Shown here: positions 24,465-35,936 of the stretch, piece after piece | Position numbering within the stretch: position 1 is the stretch's first letter | Layout: every line of letters begins with the position of its first letter | Origin: Brevipalpus yothersi | Lineage: Eukaryota > Arthropoda > Arachnida > Trombidiformes > Tenuipalpidae | NCBI GenBank assembly: GCA_003956705.1 | Contig: QZCP01000176.1 | Span: 1 to 64,000, forward strand | Length of the DNA: 64,000 bases | Direction: 5' to 3' | Position numbers and translations under genes: made by a program | The notes under the pieces: generated by a model | The model's database searches: none | What the model was told of the DNA's origin: nothing | What the model saw: the letters and a program-made list of their open reading frames with translations, nothing else

Positions 24465-25243
24465 TATTATTACAGACACTAGTATTTGTATTATTAGTCA
24501 ATCTATTTAATGACAATAACAAAAATTGCGAGAAAAGAAAAAGCACTTGATATCCAGCTGTGATGGTTTACAATCGAATCGAATTGAATTGATGATGATG
24601 ATGATCAATGGACCCAAAAAGGTGAACACTATTGATGATGATGAATACAAAACACGTCAAAACAACACCCGGTCGAAAAAAAGTAGGACACAAGAGTTGT
24701 TATTAACCAAGTGTCACACAAACACAGTAACAATTAGAAGTGATGTTTGTGTGCACAACACACTGTGTATGTATATCAAGTACAGTACAGTAGTTATTAA
24801 AGTAGTTGTTGTTTTTGATGATTATGTTGATTCATTAGTCAGAATCAGATCAACAACAACAACATCCATTTTTGTTCAAGCTTCGCCAATTGGCAAACTG
24901 CATTACAGACTGCAATCGCAAACACCGCCGAAATTAATATACTTTCCCTTTTTTTGATTAAAACGACTTGAACTACTCTTTGGATGTAAACAAGCTCAGT
25001 CAAGTCAGTTTGATTCACTTTTCATCATAATTTCATTTCTTTTTTTAAGACAAGTTCACTTTGTTCTTACCTTTTTTTTCTGTGGTGGGAACAATTAATA
25101 CAATAGTTGATAATATAATTTATCTTTAATCGCTATTAGTGATTTGAAATTTCATCAAGTGTGTGTTTGTGTGTGTGTGCGTTTGTGATTGTAAATCCAA
25201 GAGTCTATCTTAAAGGCTTATTATTTCACATAATTTTTATTCA
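24465..25243. promoter_or_regulatory. Divergent spacer between CFDP1 and PDK1 (probable bidirectional promoter)
   Basis: The 779-bp spacer separates two start codons in head-to-head orientation. It contains short triplet repeats (GAT near 24588-24605) and a GT-rich stretch just upstream of the PDK1 ATG. No core promoter element could be assigned with confidence. Confidence 0.4.
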
Positions 25244-27410
25244 ATGGCTAATCGAGATGGTGAAGGTGAAAAAGATGATGAAAAAGTTGTGGTCAAAAAA
25301 AGTGCCAAAGATTTCAAGTTTATTGGACTGATTGGTGAAGGCTCTTTCTCAATGGTAAGATTGAATATATTGTTCATTAGTTGTACAATTATCGTCATGT
25401 ATGCAGTATTATCATGAAAATGAGATGATTTGAGAGGATGAATATTTGAAATTTTTGCTACCCTCTTGGCTTGGCTTAGATAATCTATTTGCTGCTACTG
25501 ATTTCAATACCTTTTTCTTTGATATTAGGCCAAAAGATTTTTAGTTGAAGTTTTCTGGAATCATCATCATGAATGCTAAGTGTTCGTTTCTGAGTGTGAA
25601 AGATCTTTCAACAAGATTACAATTAAAATGTCAATTACACGATTGATCAACCTTTTCTTGACATTTATGATCAACATTTTGCGTTCTGCATATTCAATTT
25701 CTCACTTTCTTCACTATACAATTTGATTTAATGCTCTCAATTATTTCAATTCCCACACAAATAAGACACAGACCCATCCATTCTCTGTCCATGGAATGCT
25801 CACTTACTCTCTTCTTCTCTCTTCTTCTCTTGGCCTAATTTAGGTTGCCTTGGCTGTAAATATTCAAACAAGGATAAAATATGCAATAAAAATATGTGAA
25901 AAAAGGCTAATAATAAAGGAGAACAAAACCAAAGCCATCATGAGGGAAAAACAGATCATGAACAAATTGGACACTAATCCAAGCCCATATTTTGTAAAAC
26001 TGTATTTCACTTTCCAGGATCATTACCGGTTATGTAAGTACACTTTGATTCTTCACTTTACTTGTCCTTGTTCTTCATTACACATTGAACTGCTCTGATT
26101 TCTTTCTCTTCCTTTCCTCTTCCAATCTTTGCTCACCACTTTCATGTCCTCCTTTATTTGATTCCATCTTTTTTTCGGGTGATAATAATAATGATGATAA
26201 TGATAATCGTTCACAATTCTTTCCCCACCACAACCTATCTCAACAGTTTTTGGACTCAGTTTTGCGAAAGGAGGAGAACTGTCCCAATATATACACAAAT
26301 TATCTGGCTTCAATGAAGAATGCACTCTCTTCTATGCGGCCCAAATTTTAATGGCCCTCGAACATCTCCATAAATTGGGTATTATACATAGGTATGTGTG
26401 TATTGGGTGTCCAGTAATTATAATGATATCAATTTTCAAATGAAATGATATCGACCATCATCATGCGTTGATGACATATGATTGATTTTCCCTTTATCCT
26501 TTCTTTCTTCACTTTTACGTCATTAATTGTATTTGTGTGTGTTTTGCGCAGAGACCTGAAGCCTGAGAACATACTTTTAAATGATAAGTTCCATATTCAA
26601 ATTACTGACTTTGGATCAGCATACGTTGGTACGATTGATTCAATTAAACCGATACCCGGTGAAGTCAATAATAAGAAAACTGAAAGCCTCTCAAATGGTG
26701 AAAATATTCGTGACAAAGATGATGACACTCAAAGTGATGAAGCAAGTCGAAGTACAAGAAGCAATTCATTTGTCGGGACAGCGCAATATGTATCACCCGA
26801 AATGTTGCGTCAAAAGCGTAGTTATAATAGCTCCGATTTATGGGCATATGGATGTATAGTGTATCAAATGTTATTTGCATCACCACCTTTCAACGAAGCA
26901 ACTGATTATCTTATATTCCAAAGAATACTTACTCTAGATTTGAGTTTTCCTCGTGAAGTGAGTCCAGCTATTAGTAGTTTTATAAAAGCATTCCTTGTTC
27001 TAGATCCTTGTACTAGATTAGGTGCCAGCGATGAATTTTCTATAGGAACATATCCAACGATAAGGTCTCATTGTTTTTTTGATTCAATTCGAGAAAATTT
27101 CGATAGATTACACACGTTGGAAAGTCCCTTGATAAAAGAGTTGAGTGAACAAGATTTAGACTTGGATTCTCGTATTCCTTGTTTAGATTATGATTCTATC
27201 AAGCCAGGCTTAGATGAAGGCTTATTGCTTGGCTTGGTGGTAGCTGATGCTTCCAAAAAAAATGAAGACAATAATTTACCAATGACTCAAGAAGATAACA
27301 GTACCTCTCCTGATAATATGCTTAAAGGAAGTTCTCTTTCCTTCTCAGCCACCAAGAAAGCGAGACCTAAAAAGAAGAAAGGTATATTCTTGAAGATATT
27401 TAAGCACTAA
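25244..27410 (+). CDS. PDPK1: 3-phosphoinositide-dependent protein kinase 1, form lacking the PH domain
   Basis: Four exons (25244-25354, 25844-26033, 26247-26391, 26552-27410) join to 434 codons. The kinase domain is complete: Gly loop GEGSFSM (31-37), Lys in YAIK (53), HRDLKPEN (from 148), DFG (168-170), activation-loop Ser in NSFVGTAQYVSPE (Ser about 221, equal to human S241), then SSDLWAYGCIVYQ. YFTFQD and QYIHKLSGF are PDK1-specific. PDK1 phosphorylates the activation loop of AKT and other AGC kinases. Two departures are clear. DFG is followed by an acidic insert of about 35 residues before the conserved Ser. The reading frame ends where human PDK1 (556 residues) continues into its PH domain, here replaced by a tail rich in Lys and Arg (KKARPKKKKGIFLKIFKH). 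A polyadenylation signal AATAAA lies at about 27483. Confidence 0.93.
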
Positions 27411-27738
27411 TGCCTAGCCTATCACACTAAGAATCAAATTACATCACGTATTTATTCATAGTTATTTCATATTATTATAAACAATAAAATCAATGATCAT
27501 CATGTGATTCCATGAAAACCGAATTTTGCACTCCAGTCTTATTTACTCTTACATCGTCCACCATCAAACATTCCTCCAATACGATACACAATTGCAACTG
27601 TTTATTGAAAAATTTATGAGAAGTCATCATTGATTAAGCGAACGAATTTTTATGAACGCTTTTTGTTGTTGTCAAAGTTTTGAAGTTAAAAATTTTTTCA
27701 AACAGCAAAGCTGTCAAAGTTCAAGTGAAAAATAATAT
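27411..27738. other. Spacer between convergent PDK1 and TRMT2A genes
   Basis: 328 bp shared by the two 3' UTRs. AATAAA on the plus strand at about 27483 fits PDK1 polyadenylation. No PH-domain exon is present here. Confidence 0.6.
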
Positions 27739-29847
27739 TCAACAAGGGGATCCAAGTGAATCGAGTCTTTCATAGAGAAGAAGAAGCTCACAGTGAGCTG
27801 TATGAGGGAACATGTCAATGGGAATGGCTCGTAACGGTACAAATGGGGATCCTGGATAAGCTTTTGATGTGGGTCGCGATAAGCTGAGAAATGAAAGGAA
27901 AAATATTGTTTGTTAGTATTTTTCGTCATCATATCATTAAAAATTGTTCACTTACTCGATAAGATTTTTCTTCGCTATATTCGGTTCACATGAAACGTAA
28001 ACAAGTTTTTGAACCGCTGGAGTGGCTCGAAGAGATTTTATCAAACTTGAATCTATGAAAATAATGTGTGCAAATATTAGTTAAACTGATATTCTCTTCT
28101 TTTTCGGCAGAAAAAAATTGAACTCACTCAATCCAGCCCTAGGTGGGTCTATGATGGCTATCAGTTCGACATCTTTTCCATGAGCTTGAATGATTTCTTG
28201 AATTACGAGATCGATGAGAGATTCTGCCTTCCCTTCGTAAAACTTGATATTCTTGATACCATTCGTTTCAGCATTGAAGCGAGCATCACTCACTGCATCC
28301 TTACTCAACTCAATTCCTACCACATACTTAACGTGACTTGCCAGATACAAGCCAATCGGTCCTGTTCCACAGCAAATATCGAGCACAATTGAATTGGGCT
28401 TCAGACCGGCCAATTGAATGATGGACGAGTAACAAACTTCAGCTGCTCGAGTATTTGTTTGAAAGAAAGCGAATGGACTTATTTTCAATTTCAATTCACC
28501 GTTTCGCATTGTTTCCATGATGAAAGAATCGCCATGAAGATGCTCTAGTTCAGTTTGATCATGAAGAAGCTTATCACGACTTTTGAATGAATGAAAGAAA
28601 ATGCTATTGATGGGAAAATTTTCCGCCTCTTTTACGAAGAATTGGCTGATCTTATTTTTCAATTTTTCCATTTCATCTTGTCCCAAATCTTGAGGATGGA
28701 TAGCTAAAATGATCATCGATCCTAATTCTGTACATCTAACAGTCAATTGGCGCCAATAACCAGTCCCGTTGATGTTGTTGAAAGCATCAAGCTCAGTATC
28801 AAGAATAAGTTTCTGACAAACGGTGATAATATCTTGCATTCTAGAGGAAACAATTGGACAATTTTCTGGAGGACGAATAACAGTAATAGAGCCTTCCTTG
28901 TACAATCCTAATCGGAAGCCGATAACTTTTCCTTCACCAATACTGAATTCACACTTATTTCGATATCCGGTCAACACAGGAGAGGATTTGATCTCATCGA
29001 GTGGACATATCAAGCCACCATAATCTTTCCCAGCCAATCGAAGATGCAGCTCTAAATCGGAACTTGCTTGAACTTCCTTGATACCATGAATTTCTTTTTG
29101 AAGTTGTATCAAAAATTGACGATACTTGTCTTCCTTCTTTTCCAACTGTTTATCATATGGAACCATCCAAAGTGGAGCAACTTTATCATTGATCATTTTT
29201 CCCAGCTCCACTTCACTTAAATCTTGAAGACTATCTGATTTTTGTTTCTTCAACAGTGGATCATCACTCTGTCCATCGTGTTGACGCTTGAGTAACAATG
29301 GATCCTTAACTGGTGCAGCTAGCTTTGCGACGAGAGCTTTATTTCGCCATTTGAGACCATTAAGAATGCTGATCGCTTTGTCTCGATCCTCATCCGAACT
29401 AAACGAAACATACGCAAATTTTGGATGTTTATCGATTATTTTCACTTTGTGCGCTTTAACATTACACTGTTTTTCGATAAATTTTTTCACACAAGAATAT
29501 CTCACAAAATGGGGCAAATTTTTAAGTTCTATTTTACAAGTTTCCGATGTGTATCCATGTCTAGCGTATGAATAAACATCATTGCCTCCACCATCATTGT
29601 TTCCAGTCTCTTTATCTTGCATCTCTACCACTTTGTCCACCATGTCATCACCAGTTTGATTCACTTTAGCTAATTCACTACCATCAGAAACATTTTCACC
29701 ATCTTCTTTCACCTCTTTTTTAACTGATTCTTCAGCTGGCACATGTTGATCACTCGAAGATGATGAGATAACATTGTTTACCGCCACACCGAAAGTTTCA
29801 ACATGAGAATTGTCATTCTCATTTACAACATCCACTGATGAATCCAT
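27739..29847 (-). CDS. TRMT2A: tRNA (uracil-5-)-methyltransferase homologue A
   Basis: Three exons (29847-28128, 28052-27956, 27883-27739) join to 653 codons (human 625). The enzyme makes 5-methyluridine-54 in the T loop of cytosolic tRNAs. The N-terminal 95 residues are acidic and Ser-rich. An RRM follows (KIELKNLPHFVRYSCVKKF and FAYVSFSSDEDRDKAI). The RlmCD/TrmA-type methyltransferase domain has GYRNKCEFSIG, the SAM motif DICCGTGPIG, IIDPPRAGL, and the catalytic Cys in LVYVSCEPN (about residue 595), so the active site is intact. The C-terminus (AIPIDMFPHTAHCE) is the usual family ending. It is divergent from IFT80 (652-bp spacer) and convergent with PDK1. Confidence 0.96.
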
Positions 29848-30499
29848 CGTGTGTCCAAGGAGCTGACCGATGATACTAATTCACCGAATATATAGATTGT
29901 CACCTGATGAATTGTCAAAATTGATTCTCATGTCCTAAATAAAGAAATGTAATCTCATCATCATCCATGGATGGACATGAAAATGCACTTTACACGTGAG
30001 AGTTCATCAGTTGATACATGTATCAAACTCTCGAGCGCGACCATTTAAATTTAATAAGCAGTCTTGGGTTGAAGAGAAAGTTGGATGATTTTGGTTTGGC
30101 AAAATTTTCATTAATTCTGGAATGCTCATCAAATCTTCTGAGAGGAAATAAATTTTTAAGATCAGAGAATTCATTTTTGAGGAGTGGAACACATGTTCCA
30201 GCAATTGTTTCAGAGAAAACTTTGAGCCTAAGACTATTCTATGGAATCTGAAAAGTTTCACGTCCTATCAGTATTCAAACGGATATTCGTGCTGAAAGTT
30301 TTGCGATTGATTTGAATAATTGAGGCACGATGGCAAGACATTTCAGGTGGATATGTTTTGCAACTAATGACAAATAAATTCATGGGTTTCCAGCTGTAAA
30401 TTATAGATTCTGGGAGGATTGTTTGTTTACAAAATGTACATCGTTGCTGGTTGTCAGGATCAAATGGTCAAAACATTTCGAACACGAGGCTAGATCAAG
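29848..30499. promoter_or_regulatory. Divergent spacer between TRMT2A and IFT80 (probable bidirectional promoter)
   Basis: 652 bp between two opposed start codons, with no other gene seen. The open frames inside carry no splice or similarity support. Confidence 0.4.
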
Positions 30500-33434
30500 A
30501 TGCGATTCAAATTATTCCCTTTCAAGTAAGCATTTCTTATTAATCATTTTTCACTGATTGTTGATGTATACGTTCTCTTCCGACTAATCTCAGGTCAAAA
30601 CACGATGGAATGTCCACTTGTATCGGTTGGCTGGGACCCGATGAAGTTGTTTCCGCTGGAGATGATCAGCAGCTTATCTATTGGAATACAGCCTCACAAG
30701 ATATAATTCGAAAAGTTGAACTATCGCAAGACATTTTTCCAACTGATCTTCATGTTCATCCCAAGCCCACTTCTGTTGGTAGATCTAATTCGATCACTGT
30801 TTTCCTTCTCGCTTCAGCGGATGGAAGTTTCCATATTTTCGATCGGAATGGCCACTCAGAAAAATCTATCATCGGAGCCCATCAAGGTGCGGTGATTGTC
30901 GTCCGATGGAGCAATGATGGTACGGCAATAGCTAGTGGTGGTGAAGATGGGTTGATCAAAATTTGGTCTCGAGTAGGAATGCTACGATCAACACTGAGTA
31001 GCCATTCTTCACCAGTGTACGAACTAGCATGGTCATCAAGCAGTGACTCGATTGTTTATAACGTTGATAATTTTCTGGAAATCAAGTCACTTTCACCAAA
31101 GATCAAACCACTACTTTGGAAAGCACACGATGGTCCGGTCACCGGGATTGCTTGGAATAAATCGAATCAAATGATTATCAGTACAAGTGAAGATTGTCGC
31201 TACAAAATTTGGGATGAAAATGGACGCTCAATATTCACAAGTTCTCGCATGGAACATCCGATTCAAAGTGTTTCCTTTTCTCCTGATGGATCATTGATTG
31301 CACTTGGTTCATACAACACAATTTTACTCTGCAATCAAAGTGGATGGGCTCATAAGCCAACAAGAATTGATGTGCAAACCCTTCAAACTTTAGCTTGGTC
31401 AACCGATTCAACGCAAATTGTTGCTGCAACCGGAAGTGGAAAAATTATCCATGGACACTTGGTGGATCGACAGATAGACTGGAAAACGTATCAAGTAACG
31501 ATCACAGATCGCAATATGATTCAATTGATGGACATTGAGAAGAATATTGATGAAGACTTTGAATTCCGTGAAAATGTAACCAAAATTTCAGTTGGTCATG
31601 GATACCTTATTGTTGTGACTTCCCTTCAGTGTTATGTGTATCGAATATCAAATATGAGTTCACCACATTCGTTCAATTTGAAAGATCAAACCGTTAGCTT
31701 AATAGTGCAATCATCAAGCCACTTTCTTCTCGTTGATAGTGTGAATGTTAATCTGTGTTCGTACGAGGGTCGTTATATGGATAGTCTTAAATGGATAGGA
31801 ATGAGAACTGATTTTTTGACGAATTTGACTATCTCTTTGTCAATTGACACTGTTGCCTCAATCGATGCAAATGGTGCGAAAACAATCTACTACGTGGACA
31901 TACAATCGAACACCAAGTCAACACCTTCGACTAATCAAAGTTATAAGCATAAAATGGAAATAATCCAAGTAGCTCTTGATCAATGCTCACCTGCAAATGA
32001 GCGAAAATGTGCCTTTATCGATAAAAATTGGGATCTCTATCTGAGTTTGGTGAGACATATGAATTCTGGTATTCTCAGAACAATCAAATGTCGCTCAATG
32101 ATGAGCTATGCTCTCTGGTGTGATGATGCCAGTGTTTTGTCTGGACTCTCGGAAAGTGGTAAACTAATAGTATTCCTCAATCCTCAAGCTGGGTTTATTG
32201 ATAAAGATCTCCTGCGAATGTCTGTCCTAGAATCGGATCCATGGATAAGTAGCTCTAAAACTAGTCACACCATTGGTTTACGAAATTTTTGCGGTAATCA
32301 TTTGGAAATTGAGGGTTCAGATGGTTCAAAAGTAATCACTTTCATCAGTCCAATGGTTCAAATTTTGCACTCATATATAGCCAAAAGAAGTTGGTCTGAG
32401 GCTTTACGGCTATGTCGGTATGCTCGAAATCTACCAGAAAGCTGGAAACTTTGGGCAGCTTTGGCTGGTATGGCTTCACAGAATAGAAATTTGGAAGTCG
32501 CTGAGATTGCATATTCGGCAATCAACAAAGTTGACAAAGTTCTGTACATGCAAGAGATCAATCAAATGGGTGACAAGTCAGCTCGAAATGCTGAGATAGC
32601 TTTGGTCTGTGGAAATTTGAAGGAAGCTGAAAGCATACTGATATCTGCAAGATTTATCTTACGAGCAATCCAATTGAATCTTGATACGTATAATTGGGAT
32701 CGAGCTCTTGAGTTGATGAATAATCATGACAGAAGTCAAAAGTATGCCCCTGTGATTCTATATCATCGGAAAAAGTATCTTGAGAGATTTAACAAGACAG
32801 AAGATCATTCAACACTGAAAAAGTTGGCAGAAGAGGTAAGAGATGAATATCCATTGATTATTCAAAGAATTTAGCAACTTTTTTCTCAAAACAGCACGAA
32901 ATAGAGGATTGGTCCCAGGTTGAAGCGTGGATGGATAATCCGTATTCTGAGAAAACTGAAGAGATACATGCTCCTATTCCAGCTGCTAGAAAAGCAGCTA
33001 AAAGACCTACAGAATCTTCCACAATTGAAAAATCTTCCGATGAATTTGGATCCACAATTTCAAAGTCGAAGAAAGAGCAGAGCATTGAGGCAGAGGAGGA
33101 CAAGAAATCAGCAGGAGCTGAGAGATCAGAGAGCTATGAACGGCCCATCAAAACTGTTACAGAATTAGCAAAAGATGTAACTAAACCAGTGATGAAACGA
33201 GTTGAGGCATCGAGCACCAAAGAGAAAGTAAAAACCACCCGAGTGGCTGCTGTCCCAGCAAAAGATGGAACTAAGGTGATCAAAAAGCGGCCAGATCAAC
33301 CTACAAACGGTGAATCGAATAAGCCAAAATCAAGTGGAGAATCAAAAACACCGACCAAAAAAGTGGTTCGAGTTGTTAAGAAAAGAGTTTTAGTACCGAA
33401 AAATCAGAAAGCAAACGCCAGTGAAAAGAAATGA
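30500..33434 (+). CDS. IFT80: Intraflagellar transport protein 80 with a basic C-terminal extension
   Basis: Three exons (30500-30525, 30594-32835, 32895-33434) join to 935 codons. A 26-base first exon encodes MRFKLFPFK, matching the short start of human IFT80. WD40 repeats fill about residues 10-330 (for example SNDGTAIASGGEDGLIKIWS and GRSIFTSSRMEHPIQSVSFS). LQCYVY, HFLLVD, SYEGR and IAFIDKN-type motifs follow, then the alpha-helical part with SWSEALRLCRYA and YNWDRALEL. IFT80 is an IFT-B subunit needed to build cilia, in arthropods in ciliated sensory neurons. Human IFT80 has 777 residues. Here about 150 extra residues follow the conserved end, low-complexity and rich in Lys, Ser, Pro and Thr, finishing KKVVRVVKKRVLVPKN. 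The stop is only 45 bp from the eIF6 stop on the other strand. Confidence 0.96.
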
Positions 33435-33479
33435 ACAATCATAGAATGAACAAATAATGTTTTTCCAGGTTGTACCAAT

Positions 33480-34315
33480 CTAAGCCAACCTTTCAATCAA
33501 TGCTTGTCTCATGTTAGATTGAATTACACTGGGTGCTGATGATTCATTGAGCTTGAAAATATTTTCAATCAAGGAAAGTTCAGTGGCTGTAGTATCGAAG
33601 CCACAAAATGCGCTCCAATCATTAACAACCATTCCCCCACCGATAACATCACTACCACGATTTACTGTTCCGGCAACCAGAGGCAATTGAAGTAGAGTTG
33701 ATAGCTCATTCATGTGCTCAACGTTTGTCTTTGGATGTACAAGGCCACCTGAAATAAACATGGAAGATTCATCAATATAAAGGGAATGATGTACTACTAG
33801 ATTTAAATTATATGTGGAGAATGTTCCAGTCCCAATAAAATACCTTGATTCGATAGAGCACAATAGCTGCCAACCAGAACTTGATTCGCAATAGTAGATC
33901 TAAATACTTCCACTTTCAGGGCATCAACCAATATTTCCTCTGTATCTTTGTCCAAATCAGGATGTAAAATTGCTACATAATCATTGCATGCTATCACATT
34001 GCCAAGGGCTGATAAACGCTCTTCAACACGTTGAATCTTAACATTATCGGGAAGAGAATTACGCAAATGTTGTAACTCTTGATCGGTTGTAGTACTGGGT
34101 ACCAATAGACCATGTCGATTGGCAACAGTTAATCTACCAACAATTCGACAGCCAGCAATCGATGCATGAACAACCGGTATGACATCACTCAATTCTGATT
34201 CGAAAACGGAATAAAAATTTTGTGATCCACCGATAGCCACCAGACAGTAGGTGTTGGTTAATTTAGAAAAAACACCAACTTCATTGTTACTCTCAAATTG
34301 GACTCGAAAAGCCAT
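33480..34315 (-). CDS. EIF6: Eukaryotic translation initiation factor 6
   Basis: Two exons (34315-33844 and 33748-33480) join to 246 codons (human 245). eIF6 binds the nascent 60S ribosomal subunit, supports its maturation and keeps it from joining 40S until released by SBDS/EFL1. The fold is a five-fold pentein. Recognisable stretches are the N-terminal FESNNEVGVFSKLTNTYCL, GRLTVANRHGLLVP, ERLSALGNVIACND, VLVGSYCALSNQG, the exon-2 GGLVHPKT, VAGTVNRGSDVIGGGMVVND and CGFDTT. The ATG at 34315 starts on the conserved first strand. The gene converges on IFT80 with 45 bp between stop codons, so the 3' UTRs must overlap or be very short. Confidence 0.97.
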
Positions 34316-34989
34316 GCTGATTCAATAATAATAAAGATAATGAATGATAATGAAAGCAAAAGATGAGATATGAGTAATACACACACACACACAAACAAGT
34401 AGTAATTGACAAAAACACCTTTCACACCACCCAAATACAAATATATATCTCAATCAGCAACAAAATTTAAAATGCGAAGTTAATCAATTAATTCACAAAC
34501 AAATCAAATTCAAGTAGACTCAATAAAAGGTGGATAAATTGAACCACGCCGAGACACAAGATCAACAGGATTACACATTTTTTTTCTCGGATCCAAACAA
34601 GCTCGTACTCGATACACACACATTGCAACATCATTGCATCATCATTCATGGAACTTACATGATGGAAGATACATGAGAAAGTTCAATTTCAATTAAAAGA
34701 ATTTATTGGATGAAATTTTTTTGGAATATACTTCATGTATGATAACAATTACAATTACAATAAATCATATGTCAAGTAATAAGATTCGAATGATTTGCAC
34801 TCTTAGCATTCAGATTATGATAAGTGAGAAAAGCTTTTCTATCGATTTTTTCATGTACAGATGATTAAATGACTAGAGATGATGTTGAGAAAGCCAAATC
34901 AGAATCGAAATGAGATTCAAACAGAAATGGGAAAAAATTTTCCTTCTTTTCACACACACCACAATCAGGTTCGAATTATTCGACATTAT
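34316..34989. other. Spacer between eIF6 and the V-ATPase subunit e gene
   Basis: 674 bp, both neighbours on the minus strand. Contains a short CA run (34381-34393). It should hold the eIF6 promoter and the V-ATPase e 3' UTR; no gene seen. Confidence 0.5.
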
Positions 34990-35226
34990 TCACCATTCGC
35001 GTTGCATTAAATGTTGAGCAACCGAGCTTACTTGTGGTCCAAATAGTGGATTCATTTGAGCCATATACGTGAATAGCCACATTGAATAACAGCAAACTGC
35101 TGTCATCACCAGTAGCATATGAATTATCGGTTTATCCATGGTGGATGGTATATATTTGGGCAGTACATAGCCAACACCAACCCATATTGCGGTGAAAAAA
35201 ATGAAACAAAAAAATGACCAACCCAT
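34990..35226 (-). CDS. ATP6V0E: V-type proton ATPase subunit e
   Basis: A single-exon gene of 78 codons (human ATP6V0E1 has 81). I chose the ATG at 35226; the frame extends a few codons upstream but only through TTG. Two hydrophobic membrane segments are visible: WSFFCFIFFTAIWVGVGYV (residues 3-21) and the stretch from MLLVMTAVCCYSMWLFTYMA (about 37-56). The conserved family signature follows: AQMNPLFGPQV. Subunit e is a small membrane subunit of the Vo sector of the vacuolar H+-ATPase that acidifies endosomes, lysosomes and secretory vesicles. The gene is divergent from alpha-SNAP with a 710-bp spacer. Confidence 0.93.
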   Translation of the reverse strand: MGWSFFCFIFFTAIWVGVGYVLPKYIPSTMDKPIIHMLLVMTAVCCYSMWLFTYMAQMNPLFGPQVSSVAQHLMQREW

Positions 35227-35936
35227 TATCAACAATTCCAATGATGATCACAAATCAGTCAACAATATGAATACAATTCGAGACCGAAAAAAAAACGTAC
35301 AAGTTCTGGAAATTCAGAACCCGAATCAGACATGTACCTCACAAAGATCATGCTCATCGATATGCTTCGAAAAAAGAATCCAAACTTGATTCACTCCCCT
35401 TTTGATCTGACAAAGTGTATGGTTCACACAAGTGAATTAATTTCGTTAAATTGTCATAACTTTTGAATATCCCGGTAGTGTGATCATTATCATCATTATT
35501 TCCCCAATAATTATACTAATATATATCTGATTTCATTCCGAAAATATATATCTATCTATACTTACTCACCATAGACAGACATACATTAACACATACAAAC
35601 TTGTCCGCCTCCAAGCTTGAAGCTTCTCTCTTCTCTCTTTTCTCTCTCTTTACTTTGGTGAAAGGTGCATCACGACAATCTAGTGGATACATTTGATTTT
35701 GTTAATTTTGATTACTGATTACCTGGTATAATATTTGTGTTTGTGAAGAGAGCATTTTCTGTCTTTCAACTACCTTAATCAGAAAACTTTTCACCACCTC
35801 TGTGTGTGTCTGTGCTTACTTTGTTGTTGTTGTTGTTGTTGTTGAAACAGTCATCATATATATAAATATAATATATATTGATTAATATCATCATCATTGT
35901 TGTTGATTTGTCTGTCCCATCATTACACTGGTAAAC
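35227..35936. promoter_or_regulatory. Divergent spacer between V-ATPase e and alpha-SNAP
   Basis: 710 bp between opposed start codons. Contains a short CT cluster (35622-35655) and GTT triplets (35821-35842) that fall close to the alpha-SNAP start. A shared promoter is an inference from the layout. Confidence 0.4.

Noticed and set aside
27411..27738. Possible PH-domain exon for PDK1
   Set aside because: No frame with PH-type sequence; the stretch has a polyadenylation signal and the TRMT2A 3' end.
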